DNA of 64,000 bases, from the NCBI RefSeq assembly GCF_000835495.1, contig NW_015622543.1, positions 3,894,619 to 3,958,618 of the forward strand, in the 5' to 3' direction. This DNA is from Cladophialophora immunda. Lineage: Eukaryota > Ascomycota > Eurotiomycetes > Chaetothyriales > Herpotrichiellaceae. Made by a program: the position numbers and the translations under genes. Of this stretch, positions 22,426-38,744 are shown piece by piece. Position 1 is the stretch's first letter, and each line of letters begins with the position of its first letter. The notes under the pieces were generated by a model. It was given only the letters and a program-made list of their open reading frames with translations. It ran no database searches and was not told where the DNA came from.

Positions 22426-24117
22426 ATGTCGGGCATTCAACCTGTGGCGCTCTACGCCATGAAAGTCCCTCCAGGCGACATCATGGTCCCCGCTGTTCCT
22501 GAGTTTGCTGCCATGGTATGTTATGTCATTAGTCTACATAGCGGATTGTGCGTACTGACTAGTCTGTACAGTTTCGTCTGACCATGGCCGCCATTGATCC
22601 CAGCGCTGAGCCTGAACTCGAAGATCCCGACGACAAGCGCCCTCCTCGAGCCACCCTCAAACTGATCCGAGTTCCAGATGGCATGCTCGATGAGGATGAC
22701 GATGATGAAGATGATGAGGACTACCTTGCTGGTCTGATCGACGACGAAGAGGACGATGAAGACGACGACGAAGATGAGGACGACGAGGAAGTGAATGGCG
22801 GGCCGAGCGAGAAGAAGTCCAAAGCCAGCGCAGCTGATGAGGATGAAGATGATGAAGACATGGAAGACGAGGATAATGACGAGGATGAGGATGAGGATGC
22901 GGCGGCCATCGCAAGGTTGTCCAAGCTCATGAAAAGCGCCAAGGGGAAAGGGAAAGCTAAGGCCCTGGATGGAGAGGACGATGCCGACGATGAAGAAGAT
23001 GAAGACGACGAGGCTCTTGAGATGGATGAGGTTGTAGTCTGCACTCTCGATCCCGAAAAGGCAAGTCGTCTCCATTGAATTGTGAGTTCTGATCTAACCA
23101 CACTTTTAGAACTACCAACAAACGTTGGACTTCGTTGTGGGTGAAGGCGAGAAGATCTTCTTCAAGGTCTCCGGGGCATACACGGTCAATCTTACTGGAA
23201 ACTATGTCATTCCTCAAGACGATGGCTCGGCCTCTCTCTACGATGAAGACGATGAGGAGGAAGGTTACGACCTGTCGCCCGACGAGGACGAGCTCGACGC
23301 CCTCCAGGACGCCGATGAAGATTCTGACGCTCTTGACGACCTCGAAGACCCTCGCATCACGGAAATCGATGAGGAGGACGAATTCGACGCTATCAGGGCC
23401 ATCAAGCTGGCTGGGAAAGGCAAGAACAAACGTCCTGCCGAAGATGACGAAGACGAGGAGGAAGAGGACAACCTTGATGACATTGTTGCCAAGTCGCTCA
23501 AGAAGGACGAATCCAAGGCAGCAGGATCAACCTCAGCACCGGAGAAACTCAGCAAAGCCGAGAAAAAGCGTCTCAAGAAACTCAAGAAGAACGATGGCGA
23601 AGCTGTCGCAGTCGAAGCCCCCACAACCGAAGTCAAGAAGGAAGCAGCGCAGGCCAATGGCAGCTCTGAGAAGAAAGTTCAATTCGCCAAGAACCTGGAA
23701 CAGGGGCCAACTCCATCCGCCACGCCTCCTTCGTCGGCCAAGGCCGACAGCAAGGACAAGTCAGGCACGGGCTCCGCGTCTTTGGGCGTGAAGGAGGTTC
23801 AAGGTGTTACCATCGACGACCGCAAGATCGGCAGCGGCCCTGCGGCAAAGAAGGGCGCTCGTCTGGAGATGCGCTACATTGGCAAACTCGACAATGGCAA
23901 GATCTTTGACAGCAACAAGTCTGGCAAGCCGTTCAGCTTCAAGCTCGGCGCTGGTGAAGTGATTAAGGGATGGGACATTGGCCTTCAGGGGATCCAGGTC
24001 GGCGGCGAACGAAGATTGATCATCCCCGCGCACCTGGCATATGGAAACAAGGCCCTGCCCGGGATACCCAAAAACAGCAAGTTGACGTTCGACATCAAGT
24101 GCTTGGCTGTGAAATGA
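22426..24117 (+). CDS. FPR4: Nucleolar FK506-binding peptidyl-prolyl isomerase (FPR3/FPR4 type), 528 aa
   Basis: Histone-binding proline isomerase of nucleolus and chromatin. Exons 22426-22515, 22572-23060 and 23110-24117. Intron 1 is GT..AG (22516-22571). Intron 2 begins GCAAGT and ends AG (23061-23109), a GC-AG intron; without it a TGA follows at once. The N-terminal nucleoplasmin-like part ([19 protein letters not shown]) is followed by several Asp/Glu-only blocks (about 85-160 and 220-290), a Lys-rich segment, and the C-terminal FKBP domain (about 420-528): [39 protein letters not shown] and [16 protein letters not shown]. Fungi often keep a single FPR3/4-like gene, so the choice of FPR4 over FPR3 is nominal. 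The acidic blocks are encoded by GAT/GAC/GAG repeats prone to length change. Confidence 0.95.
23061..23109 (+). other. GC-AG intron in the FKBP gene
   Basis: Donor is AAG|GCAAGT, acceptor is TTTTAG|AAC, length 49 nt. Joining gives [12 protein letters not shown], the expected domain text. No GT donor nearby gives a legal intron. Confidence 0.85.
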
Positions 24118-25170
24118 GGGTTGGGCAGCGACAAAGAAGATTGTGCATGCGAAGGGTTGAATGGATAGCGAGCTGGTCGCCATAAGCCAGCAGTCGTGCC
24201 CCGTGAGCAGAACGTTGCGAGCTTACTTCCTCCAAAAGTCGTGAGTGTTTTCGGATCGTGGCAGGCGTTCTAAGGGATGGGGATGGAAAGGGAACATCGA
24301 GGAGATTCAGGTCTTCCAAAAGGGAGATCAAGAGCTAGCGGTCACGCAGCTTGAAGCATCTCCTTGCTTGTACGTTTAACAACCCACATAATAACACATG
24401 ATAGAAAGGGGACGCATGCATTGCTAGCAGACCGCGAAGGGCTGATCCCAAAATCGATCGATCGATCAATCAATGAAAAAGGGTTTCATACCACCAATGC
24501 AAGTCGTAGTTATCAATGCGATCCTCGCTTTCGAGAAGAAGAAAAGAAATGAAAAGAGACGACATAGGGCGGAAAAGTGGGCGGGTAGCATGTATTTTAG
24601 AATCCTATACTCTACTCACTTCATTCCATCCCATCCTGTCTCGTCTCGTCTCGTCTTACCTCACCTCACCACGCTCCACCTCATCTCGCCTGCCATACAT
24701 CCTCGCAAAGCCCAAACGCCTCAGTCTCAGTCTAGGCCGAGGTACTGAAAAAGAAAACACCCGAGGGGATCTTGAAGCGACATAACATAAAATTCATGAA
24801 GTCGTGCGCCTAACGAGTCATGGGGATGAAGAAAAGAGGGAGGGCGATGCAATCTGGTTCCTTTTCCTTTTTGCCAATCCAAGAGATCAAAATAAACACA
24901 AGTCGATGCGCCAGTGTCCACGATGAAGGGAGTAAGAGAGGGAAGGACGGCGGAAGAGAATGGAAGGGGATCGATTGCCTTCGACTCCAGCGCAGCCCAA
25001 CGCTGCCATTCAGCATCGCGGGAAAGGAGTTTTCAAGAGCTGTTTCAATCTGGCTGGTCATGTCGTTTCGACCACCACCACCTCGTCCTACTCCTTCTTC
25101 CTCCTTCCCACATCCAGCCGGGCAAGTTCCAAAGTGAGCGTTCCATGCTTAAGAAAGTTGAGTATCCTCT
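24118..25170. other. Convergent intergenic stretch with simple repeats
   Basis: This 1.05 kb lies between the stops of the FKBP gene and the dimethylglycine-oxidase-like gene. It holds an ATCG/ATCA tract (24451-24474) and TCTCG units (24637-24656) followed by CCTCA-type units. No coding sequence is supported. Confidence 0.6.
24637..24690. repeat. TCTCG pentanucleotide repeat and CCTCA-like tail
   Basis: Four tandem TCTCG units are followed by ACCTC units. It is simple sequence in the convergent 3' flank. Confidence 0.75.
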
Positions 25171-30339
<5,169 letters not shown>

Positions 30340-32736
30340 CTAAAAGTGATTAAACATGACGTTGCCGATGTTTTCGACCTCCCACCATGCCGCAGCTCTT
30401 GCATCGCCCATTGCGGGCTGCGAGTCGTGATAGCCCATGTCTCCCATGCCGACGAACTGTGAAGGGTCCGCCCAGAGCCAGGGGGTGGTGGTCAGCGTAA
30501 GGCTGTCCGCTTGCTCGACCGATAAATCGTTGCAGACATTCTTCTGTGCAGACTCTGGTGCAGAAGAAACAGGGGCTCTGTATGATAATATCGGGGCGTC
30601 TTGCCCTCCATCGGCGGTGTTTATGCTGATTTCAGGTGAGGTGGCGACAATGATCTCCAGGGTTGAGCTCTCGTCTGTGTACTTTTGAGGCACCGCGGGG
30701 GATAATGAGGCGTCCAGCAAGCCAGTAGTCGGTGTTTCTCGGGAGTCTGTCATACAATTGAACTGAAGGATGTCCCACATCAGGGGCACGCTGAGATAGA
30801 TTTTGGATGGCATCCAGTCCTCAACATCCATGCTCTCGGAGCCGGCAGCAATTCGTGTCATCTTGTCTAGATTAGAATCCTAGAAGCTGTCAGCTCAACC
30901 TCCTTCTCTTGGGGGAAGACTTACCAAAGCTTTGCAGGCCGGTGAAAAGGGCACAAAGCTTTTCAGAAACCTCCTGCATTTTGCAAAATCCGTGTTTGAT
31001 TTATGTTTCAGTCTGGAATCCGCAGCACAACAATAGTAGAGGTGCACTGTAGCTGCGATCGCAGCAACATGTCCAAAAAATGGATCGACGAGCGGCATTT
31101 GCTTGTCCAAGACCATATCAATCATGCGAACAATCCAGGTAGAATGTAAGAGGGCGAGCTCGGAAGATCTCCTCCAGAATGTATTTGGAATTGCCAGGTT
31201 TGGATTGTGTTGTGCGCCGATAATATAGAGGAAGGGGTGATTCAAGACGGTCGGGATTGCATGGTACGTGAACTGCTCCCTCAGCCACGGCGCCCAATAC
31301 TCTCGGTTGATCTTCAGCTCTTCCACTTTGCGCTCGTAGAATTTGACCGAGTCGTATCGGTGGCAGATGGGGATCCTGTTCTCGGTCTCCATAAAATCAG
31401 ACAGCACCATGGCATACATCGAGTCGTGCCGCCACGGCTCCTTCCATATATTGTGAGCGCAGTTCGACACGTATTTTCTCACCCGGCTCCACACCCAACC
31501 GAGCTGGACACTCGTGTTCCAGATTCCAGGCTCGGTGGGTGTTGAACATCCCAGGTCGTCTCTGGGTAGCGGCGGGGCCTTCTGGTCAATCTCCCTGTCA
31601 GGCCCGTGGCCTCTACCAGTCGACGAATAGGATGGTCGCCATGTTTCCGTAGGGACACTCAAAAGACCATGTTGTCGTCCGTAAGACTGCTCGAGTAACT
31701 GGAGGCTCCAGAAAAGCCGTTTCTTGCGCTCCGTGGTCGCGTCGTCGACAGTGTATGTCGACTCGAGGTCCAGCGTAGCGGACCGACAAAGTTGGAAAGC
31801 CAGACCGACGTGGAATTGGCCGAGAGACATATTTCCGTCTGTGAAGGTGTCAGCAAGAGTTCGCTCGTCATTTTAGCCAGATATCCATGCCTATGAAAAA
31901 GGAGTACGACAGCAGACACAAGCTCTCAATGGTTGCAAGGTCCACGGTGCCATTTGCGATACGAAGCATGATCAGACTCCTGGCGTTCTTGCCATAGCGC
32001 TGCATCTGATCACACTTTGGAGGAAAGCGCGAAGTCAGTGCGAGGATACTGCAGGCCAGTTCTTCAGGTAGCGAGCCATGGTCGCCGACGTCTTCACGTC
32101 CAAAGCACCAGATCGGTTGCTTGTGGCAGTATTTAAAGTACAGGTCGATTCCAATGGCGATGTCGGATGGGCGAGGCCGCTGATTCGCATTCTCGGCGTC
32201 GAATTCGAGGGTCGAGGAAGGGTGGCTGGTAGGATAGCTGGGCTCGCGCGCGGGGGGGGTCACCGAGTACGACTTCTCCGAGTAATCAGCAGGCTCTTCG
32301 AGTGCTTGCTCTTGACGGGTGGCATGGCTCGGCCTGGATCATCTGGTCAGAAGATTGGAGGGTAGCACGGCGGCGGGCTCATTCGTACAGGCCACCGCTT
32401 AACAAGAGATCTAATTTCTCTTCCAGGTGTGCCAATCTCTCCTCCTGTAGACAGGTGTAAGTCAGGTAGACCGTTGCGGAGGGGTCATGTATCATACCGA
32501 TCGGCCGTTTCGCGTCGCTCTGACCACAGGGGCGTAGGAGCATGGCTGCTTCAGGCGGACACAGCTGGAGCAGGCAGGCTTCTCGCCCGGGCAGCGAGTC
32601 TTCTTCCGCCTATAATACCATTGGCACAAGGCACATCAAGCAACACCGCAGTACGCGTAACAGACCTGCAAGTAAGGCAAGCGTGGTGTGATCGTCGTCT
32701 CGCATCAAACTTGTTCGTCTCGTCCATCGGGCTCAT
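30340..32736 (-). CDS. Zn2Cys6 transcription factor with Fungal_trans domain, 6 exons, 711 aa
   Basis: Likely nuclear regulator of the flanking demethylation genes (inference from position). Predicted exons: 32736-32666, 32609-32498, 32444-32389, 32333-31891, 31838-30925, 30879-30340; all junctions keep frame. The binuclear cluster spans the first intron: CLTC joined to RRKKTRCPGEKPACSSC then VRLKQPC, giving Cys spacing C-x2-C-x6-C-x6-C-x2-C-x6-C. A coiled-coil linker EERLAHLEEKLDLLLSG follows. The regulatory domain includes ATIESLCLLSYSFFIDGNMS, GLAFQLCRSATLD and KKRLFWSLQLLEQSYGRQHG, a typical fungal_trans signature. The fourth intron (31890-31839) starts GC, not GT, and is needed to give FFI-DGNMSLGQFHVG. 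The C-terminal tail is Thr/Ser/acidic, a plausible activation region. Confidence 0.9.
31839..31890 (-). other. Probable GC-AG intron in the Zn2Cys6 gene
   Basis: Donor ATAG|GCATGG, acceptor TTCACAG|AC, 52 nt, with a CTGAC-type branch site about 15 nt before the acceptor. It restores the family motif FFIDGNMSLGQ. The unspliced frame stops after WLK. Confidence 0.65.
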
Positions 32737-33246
32737 GTTGGGGACTCGACTAGAGGACCCAGACTGACCTTAAAGGTCTGGGAGACTGGCGACCGAGGAT
32801 GGATACATGGAGCTGCGAGATATGGCCATTGTACAGCGAAGCAAAGGGGAGAATAAGCCTTATCTGTCTCGTTTTGTTGACGTTGCGGATATGGTCGTTA
32901 AGGTTACGAGGCAAAGGGGGGGGAATTTGCTTCCACTAATAAATACTCGCCACTTCGCCCCAAGCCCCGCGGGATCCTTGACCATCATCACTAAACACCC
33001 TCCATCATTGGCGCGGATCCAGCCTCGAGCAGCACATCTACGGAGATCCTTCAGGGATCATACCCAGCCAATCACTGAGTGTTGGTGAATACATCACAGG
33101 ACGTCGAATGACATGGATTGCACAAGGGACATTGTAGCCAGGACACTTCAACACCACGACGGCGGATTCTATTACAGGAACGACGCTAGACTAGAAGAAT
33201 GCCTTGATGACTCCGGGGAAGCATCAACATCTACCATAAATGACCG
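32737..33246. other. Intergenic, promoter of the Zn2Cys6 gene and 3' flank of the Rieske gene
   Basis: Both flanking genes are on the minus strand. No ORF with a domain was found. An A+G-rich stretch ends in GGCAAAGGGGGGGG around 32920. Confidence 0.5.
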
Positions 33247-34539
33247 CTACACAGCAATGGGCTCCTTGTTGATCCTGCAGCAATCCACAGCAGAGCAAAA
33301 GGCAACGTCTTTCTGGCTGGTCACATCGGCTTTCGGCAGTGTCTGTCGAGCCGGCCAGATCTCATCATGCGCATCCGTCTCTCGCTTGTGGTGGGCTTGC
33401 ACCAGGTCGCGCACTGTCTTCTGGAAGAACAGGGGACCCTTCTCCATCCGTGGGTGCAGCTCGCCATTGACAAAGACTCCCGCGTTGAGGTTCTTCTGGG
33501 TGTTGACGCAGAGGTACTTGTCCTCTGACATGATCCTCTTGTAGATCTGGTTGACCAGTTCAAAGTCCTCATCACTAGAGTTCTTGTTCCTGTACACCTC
33601 ATATTTCATGGTTGACTTGACAGGACCGCTGGGCACGAATCTCTGGATGAAGAAAAAGTGCGGCCTAGGAAAGGGTCAGCATGGGGTCAGGGTACTCGGG
33701 AAGTCATGTCCTTACGAAACGTTCAAGGATGCATTGGGGAAGAAGTAGGTGGCAGCCACCCTGAGACCACGCGCAATCTGTTCCGGGGTCGGGTTGCCAA
33801 AGTGTTGAATATGGCCGCCCTTGGTCTCGACCCCGTAGGAGCTGAGATCCGCGATGGTGGGAATATCGGGATGGGTGGTCTTGCAGTGGTAGCACTCATT
33901 GTAATTGTCGGCCAGGATCTTCCAGTTATAGTCGCCCTCCATCTCCCAGCTGTGGTCGAACTGGTAATCATCGAAGTTGTAGTGTTCGAACCTGGCTTGC
34001 TCGTCGACACCTTCGAAGTCGTCGTTCCAGGCGATCTCTGGCTTCGCCCCGCCATCCAAGTTAACCCAAATGAAGCCATTATGGTCGATGTGGGTATGGA
34101 TAGGCAGGAGGCCGTTCTTCGACTTGTCGAACCCTGGCAGGTCTTGATACTCTGGTGCTTTTGCGAGCTTGCCATTGAGGCCGTACGACCAGCCATGGTA
34201 TTTGCAGGACAAGATAGTGTTGTGACCTTTCTCCTCGGTCACAATGGGGAAGGCACGGTGTCTGCAGACATTGTGGAAGCCATTGATGTTTCCATCCCGG
34301 TCCCGACAAAGAATGAACTGGTAGCCAGCCACTTCATATCGTAGCCAGTCCCCCGGGTTGGGCAGTCTCAGTTTGTGCGTGGTCAGAAGCCATTTTCTGG
34401 AGAAGATCGCTCGTCTTTCCAGCTCATACATTTCCTGTGAGGTGTACCAGGATGCCGGCAAAGCCCTAACAGGGGTTTTGTCGTCCGCCGGCGACGACCA
34501 TCCCAGACCCAAGTAGTTTTTCAAGAACGATTGCGCCAT
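33247..34539 (-). CDS. Rieske [2Fe-2S] non-haem iron oxygenase, choline/betaine-monooxygenase type, 413 aa
   Basis: Predicted to hydroxylate (and so demethylate) a quaternary methylamine or similar substrate, using O2 and electrons from a separate reductase. Exons 34539-33716 and 33664-33247; the intron 33715-33665 has a GTAAGG donor and gives NVS-PHFFFIQRFVPSG. The Rieske centre is Cys92-Arg-His94 and Cys112-Lys-Tyr-His115 (spacing CxH-x17-CxxH). The mononuclear iron site is in DNYNECYHCKTTHPD with His218 and His223; the third carboxylate would be in exon 2. Length and the WYTSQEMYELERRAIFSRKW N-terminus fit the alpha-subunit family of choline monooxygenase, glycine-betaine (GbcA), carnitine (CntA) and stachydrine (Stc2) oxygenases; which of these cannot be told by eye. 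Sits between the Zn2Cys6 gene and a sarcosine-oxidase-like gene, all minus strand. Confidence 0.93.
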
Positions 34540-36589
34540 GGTATTGTGAGGGCACCAAGATCAAACAGATAGGTCGCGATGAGGGTGAAAAACCAGGTCC
34601 AACATGATAATGGGGAAGCTTAAATCCAGATATGCTCCCTCCTCAAGACGCCACGCTGATGTCCTTATCGGACACGGCGGCCGGTTTGTCTCAGCCAGAT
34701 ACGTTAGCATTGCTCAGGATTTCGAAACCCAAAGGGGTCAAGGCAGAATGCCGGTCATATGATCGGGGCATCGGGCCCGGCTGAGATATCAAACAGGAAG
34801 GGCAACCGCTGGCGGCAACAGCGGAGAATCATTGGCAGATAAAGAACATGTGCCCACGGAAGGGCCAGAACCTCAAGGCACGCACCCCATCCTTATCGAT
34901 GCTCCTGACAGCACATCCCGAAAGTTGTCGCAGGTGCAACATTGTGATCGGTCTCGGGCTGGTGACCTCCATGACTCACCTTGAGATCATTGGCTTTGTC
35001 GTGGACCGGCTGATCTTCTAACCACGGTGGGTTTTGGAATCCTGACCATCAAGGCACCCATCTTGATCAAAGCTCGTCTCTAGCTCATGGGGCTGCAGGG
35101 GTCCATCGGTTTGGAGGAAATCACGATGACTGAGCTCGGAGGTGCGGGAGCTGGGCATCAAACACCGAGTCCGCGGTGTACAGCACGCGGAACTCTCAGG
35201 AGAAGGATCTCGCTGGATAAGCGCCGTCTCTTGTTGAGCATGGTGGTGGTGAAATCAAACTACGAGGGCGCTTTGCTCCGATTGGAACCGCGCCTCGATT
35301 GGAGGACATGAATAGAATCGAAGCCGTGGTTGGGACAATGTCTGACTTTATACAGTCAAGAAATGCGTCCGTGTCATTTCAAAGACTTGGCGTCTTTTGG
35401 CTCTCACGTGCCGTCATGTGATTGACCTATAAACCCCTGAGCCTTGCTCGCATCTACGTCGTACTCTGTATTAGCTGAAGACTATGGACGGCAATTCCAA
35501 TTGGCAAGGCTTCGACCGCTAATGGGCTCGTATACAGTGCACTACATGTCTATGGCAGGAATTACGAGGCTGCAGAAAAGGGGTATGCCTAACGCTCGTT
35601 GTACGGGCGCTCCTCATCTTACAATCCCAGCCCATCCTCCCGCTACCGATTCACAGCTCTCCTCTGTGGCCTCGACGCAGTGATTGTGCTTTGCAGAATG
35701 CCCTCCACGCCTGGCGCCTGGCATTACGGTTGCAACAGTCCCTGAGCATTTCGGTGTTGATGTCATCACCGCCAACAAACCACCATCACCATTTTACTCC
35801 ACCGATCGAGAGTCATCCTGACGCCTAGAACTTTCTGTGAAGGGAAGCCCGGAAAGCATGCTGTAGTCTCGAAGCATAAGCTGCTCGAAGCCATCACCCC
35901 GGGGGACGGCAGATCAACACCGAAGTGGAGCAAGGACCCTGTTTGAGAGGGTGTAGGACATTTGTGGACCGTGTTTGTTCGATCCTCGTCAAAAATCTCC
36001 CGGTCTGATAAGAGAATCAAATCACCCGATTGCTGTAAGATACGATACATGGCGTCGAAATTCTCCTGCGTGTACCTACTACAACCCACGTAAGCTCAGA
36101 CACCTGGATTGGCTTTGGAGGACCCCGTTTGAAATTGTGATAGGTGGGAACCCAGATCACTCCTATGTTAAGTCCACCTGTTTGACAGTGAAGCCTCTAA
36201 CGAGACTCGTGAGATCGTCGTCATAGGGAGGTCGGTGTCGATTCCTGGATCGTTTATGCATCTCGTTCGGCAGACGCGGGAGAGACGGAGTAGACTGCAA
36301 GCCTGCGTGAAGAGCAGCGTTGCTGGCAAGGGTTCCAATTTGTTGACAAGTCTAGACGACGACAAGGACTCTGGCCAGTGATCTGGCCGCCATTTACCAC
36401 GCTATGCTCCTCACGAGTTCGGTTCATGATCCAAATATCGCTCGACGACAGGCAGGAACGCTCAGGGAATAACGAGATATATAGGGCAACAAGCCTTTCC
36501 CATGCATAAATACGTTCATTTTCTTTTTGTTGCTGCATCCAAAACCCTCCCGTCTATTACAACTTGCGAGACCCCACATGGTTTTCCAC
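34540..36589. other. 2 kb intergenic with a likely small gene relic
   Basis: The first ~600 bp is the promoter of the Rieske gene. The middle has no supported ORF. A frameshifted coding-like stretch on the minus strand (35940-36261) is listed separately. The final 300 bp is 3' flank of the sarcosine-oxidase-like gene. Confidence 0.5.
35940..36261 (-). pseudogene. Decayed small protein gene with two apparent one-base deletions
   Basis: From ATG 36261 the reading is MHKRSRNRHRPPYDDDL and LTSLVRGFTVKQVDL, then breaks. One base later a second frame carries GVIWVPTYHNFKRGPPK and VSELTWVVVG. After another one-base shift the third frame reads YTQENFDAMYRILQQSGDLI and LLSDREIFDED. All three pieces look protein-like and follow each other without gaps. 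No GT..AG introns explain the switches. The family is not recognised. It could also be a real gene with sequence errors. Confidence 0.35.
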
Positions 36590-38058
36590 CTACAGCTTCG
36601 ACGTTCTCACCGGGTCCAAGAAATCCTTCATCTCCCATCTAGGGTAGTCCGGGTTGAGCGCCGGATCCGGCCGCTTGCGGTCCCAGGCCCATTTCTCGAC
36701 CAGTTCCGGCGCCAGGGACCCCTCGAGCATCTGCAGCACGTACTTGCCGAGCACGGGGAAGAACTTGTACCCGTGGAACGAGCCGCAGGTAGCGAGGTAC
36801 AGGCCGTTCGCGGCCGGGTGTGGCGAGATGATGAAGTCGGAGCTCGTGGTGAAGGCATCCCTGGGAATTTCCCCAGAAGTCAGTTTCAAGTCCATTCTCA
36901 GATTCTGTGTCAGGGATGAAAAAGCAAGGGGGGTGGCTGCAGTGGTGGCATACCAGCAGATCCGATGTTTCTCCATCGTCCAGTTGGCGCCGTTCTTGCC
37001 GTAAAACACCTTGTTCGCGTAGTCGATGTCTTCCTTGAGTTTCCTGGACACGTTCCATTGACTGTAGTCTTGTGTTGCGGGCGGCGCTGACAGATGACGC
37101 CCCGGTAGCACTTCGTGAGTGTTTTTGAATATCGTTTGTCCCCACCACTTGATTTCTCTGTCTGGGGTCGGAGGGAGACTACCAATAAACGGGCCTGTCT
37201 CTACAGTTAGTCGATCGCACAAACGTGGCTGAGCAGAGGCAGCCCATTACCTATCTGTGCAGTGTATCCCTGAACACCCACGGGCATAGCGGCGAACCTC
37301 TTGTATGACTCGTCATCGAGTTTCGTCATCCCCGTTGTGATACCACCTGCTACTATCCTGCCTTCCGTTCGAAGATCCTTGAGACCAGTGCTGGCAGCGC
37401 TCAGTTCCAACAGCTTCGGGGTGTATGCACCCGTGCAAAGGACAACGTGCGAGGCTGTCAAAGTCTCACCCTTTGTTGTCTTGATGCCATAACATCGCCC
37501 ACGAGGGTCCAGCTGTAAGGTCGCAACTTCGGCCGTCACGTACTTCACGCCGAGTTCTATGGCCTTGCGGGTGACGGCTCGCAAGGCATCTCCAGCCGCA
37601 GCCCAACCACTGGTCTTGTTGACCAGCACCTCCTGGACTCCGTCGTAGTCAGCGTCCTCGAACAGCCCGCCGTACAGTTTGCGGGCTTCGTCGACTGTGA
37701 CGGCTCGAAGATCCGCCGTCCGGCCGAGTTTCTTGTAGTTGTCAATGACTTCCTGTGCATAGTTGCTGCGGCATGTCCAGAAAATGCCCGTCTTGTGGAA
37801 GTACGGCTTCCACAGCGGATCCGTCTCGAAGATGTCTTGTGCCTCCAGGGCCAGTTGACAGTAGACTATGTCGTCGTAGTCGGCGCGCACCACCTTATTC
37901 CAGTCCCACGAGGCGGCCACGCGGCTCTCTGCATCAAAGGCATCCCGATCAACTAGAGTCACCGACGCCCCAGGGTACTTCTTGATCAGGTGATAGGCAG
38001 TGGATACCCCGAACACTCCGGCTCCGACGATGATGTATGATTGCTTGCCCGAGGCCAT
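36590..38058 (-). CDS. FAD-dependent amine oxidoreductase, sarcosine oxidase / fructosyl-amine oxidase family, 441 aa
   Basis: Family reaction: oxidation of secondary amines such as sarcosine to glycine plus formaldehyde and H2O2. Exons 38058-37251, 37200-36954 and 36860-36590; introns 37250-37201 and 36953-36861, both GT..AG. Rossmann motif IVGAGVFGVSTAYHL at about 9-23; ASWDWNKVVRADYDD as in the fungal sarcosine-oxidase-like group; LCTGAYTPKLLE; and the C-terminal RICWDAFTTSSDF, formed across intron 2, whose Cys fits the covalent-FAD cysteine of monomeric sarcosine oxidase. GSFHGYKFFPVLGKYV is the second flavin-site motif. Start ATG 38058 (MASGKQSYIIVGAG) directly precedes the Rossmann fold, so no presequence. 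No PTS1-like end (DPVRTSKL is close to the peroxisomal SKL tripeptide: it ends in Ser-Lys-Leu exactly), so peroxisomal import is in fact likely. Confidence 0.9.
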
Positions 38059-38744
38059 CTTGCACGTAAGAATACTTCGTCTGAGCTCCTGCTTCCTGCA
38101 CCGAGGGCTGATCACACTCAAGGAGCGGTCGAGTTTATGAGAAAGATTTGTGGGACACCAAAGAGGCAAGACGAAAGGTTATTATGCCCGTTTACAGAAA
38201 AGCTTGGATTGCGCCCTGGCGGTCAGAAGGCGTATTGATAGCATTGACATGTTGTGCCGATAAAAGTCCGTCACGAGATCGGTCAGCCATGCCGCAAGGC
38301 CGGCCACGTGACAAGGCGGAGTTTCCCTGGTAAGCGGGAGATATCATATCATACCACGAAACAAAAGGGGATACCGCCGAGGCTTGCGGCAAATCTTGAT
38401 AGAGCTTCTCGAGAAGCCTCATGTCATATTGGTACATGCAAAAGACTATTGTGCTGGCGATACTCTTCACCACGCCCCATGCTTTTGGTAAAACGACCAC
38501 ATCAGTCGATATGGTGCACCCACGCTATGCAATAAAACAATCTATACAAAGTATAGAGATGCAATGATGTCCCTTGTCCCGCGCCTTGCAAACTCCGTCG
38601 ACCTTACCGTCTACCAACATTATGGACAAAAGCCACTCGATCCACACATCTTGACGATGGTGGCATGCTTTAGGATAACCCCATTTCGTTGCGAATATTC
38701 CAGTCTCAACTCTCATGCCGCCGGAAGAACGATCGACGGTCTCC
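38059..38744. other. Intergenic between sarcosine-oxidase-like gene and TAF1
   Basis: The promoter of the sarcosine-oxidase-like gene lies at its lower end. No supported ORF. This is the boundary of the accessory block with the housekeeping region. Confidence 0.5.
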
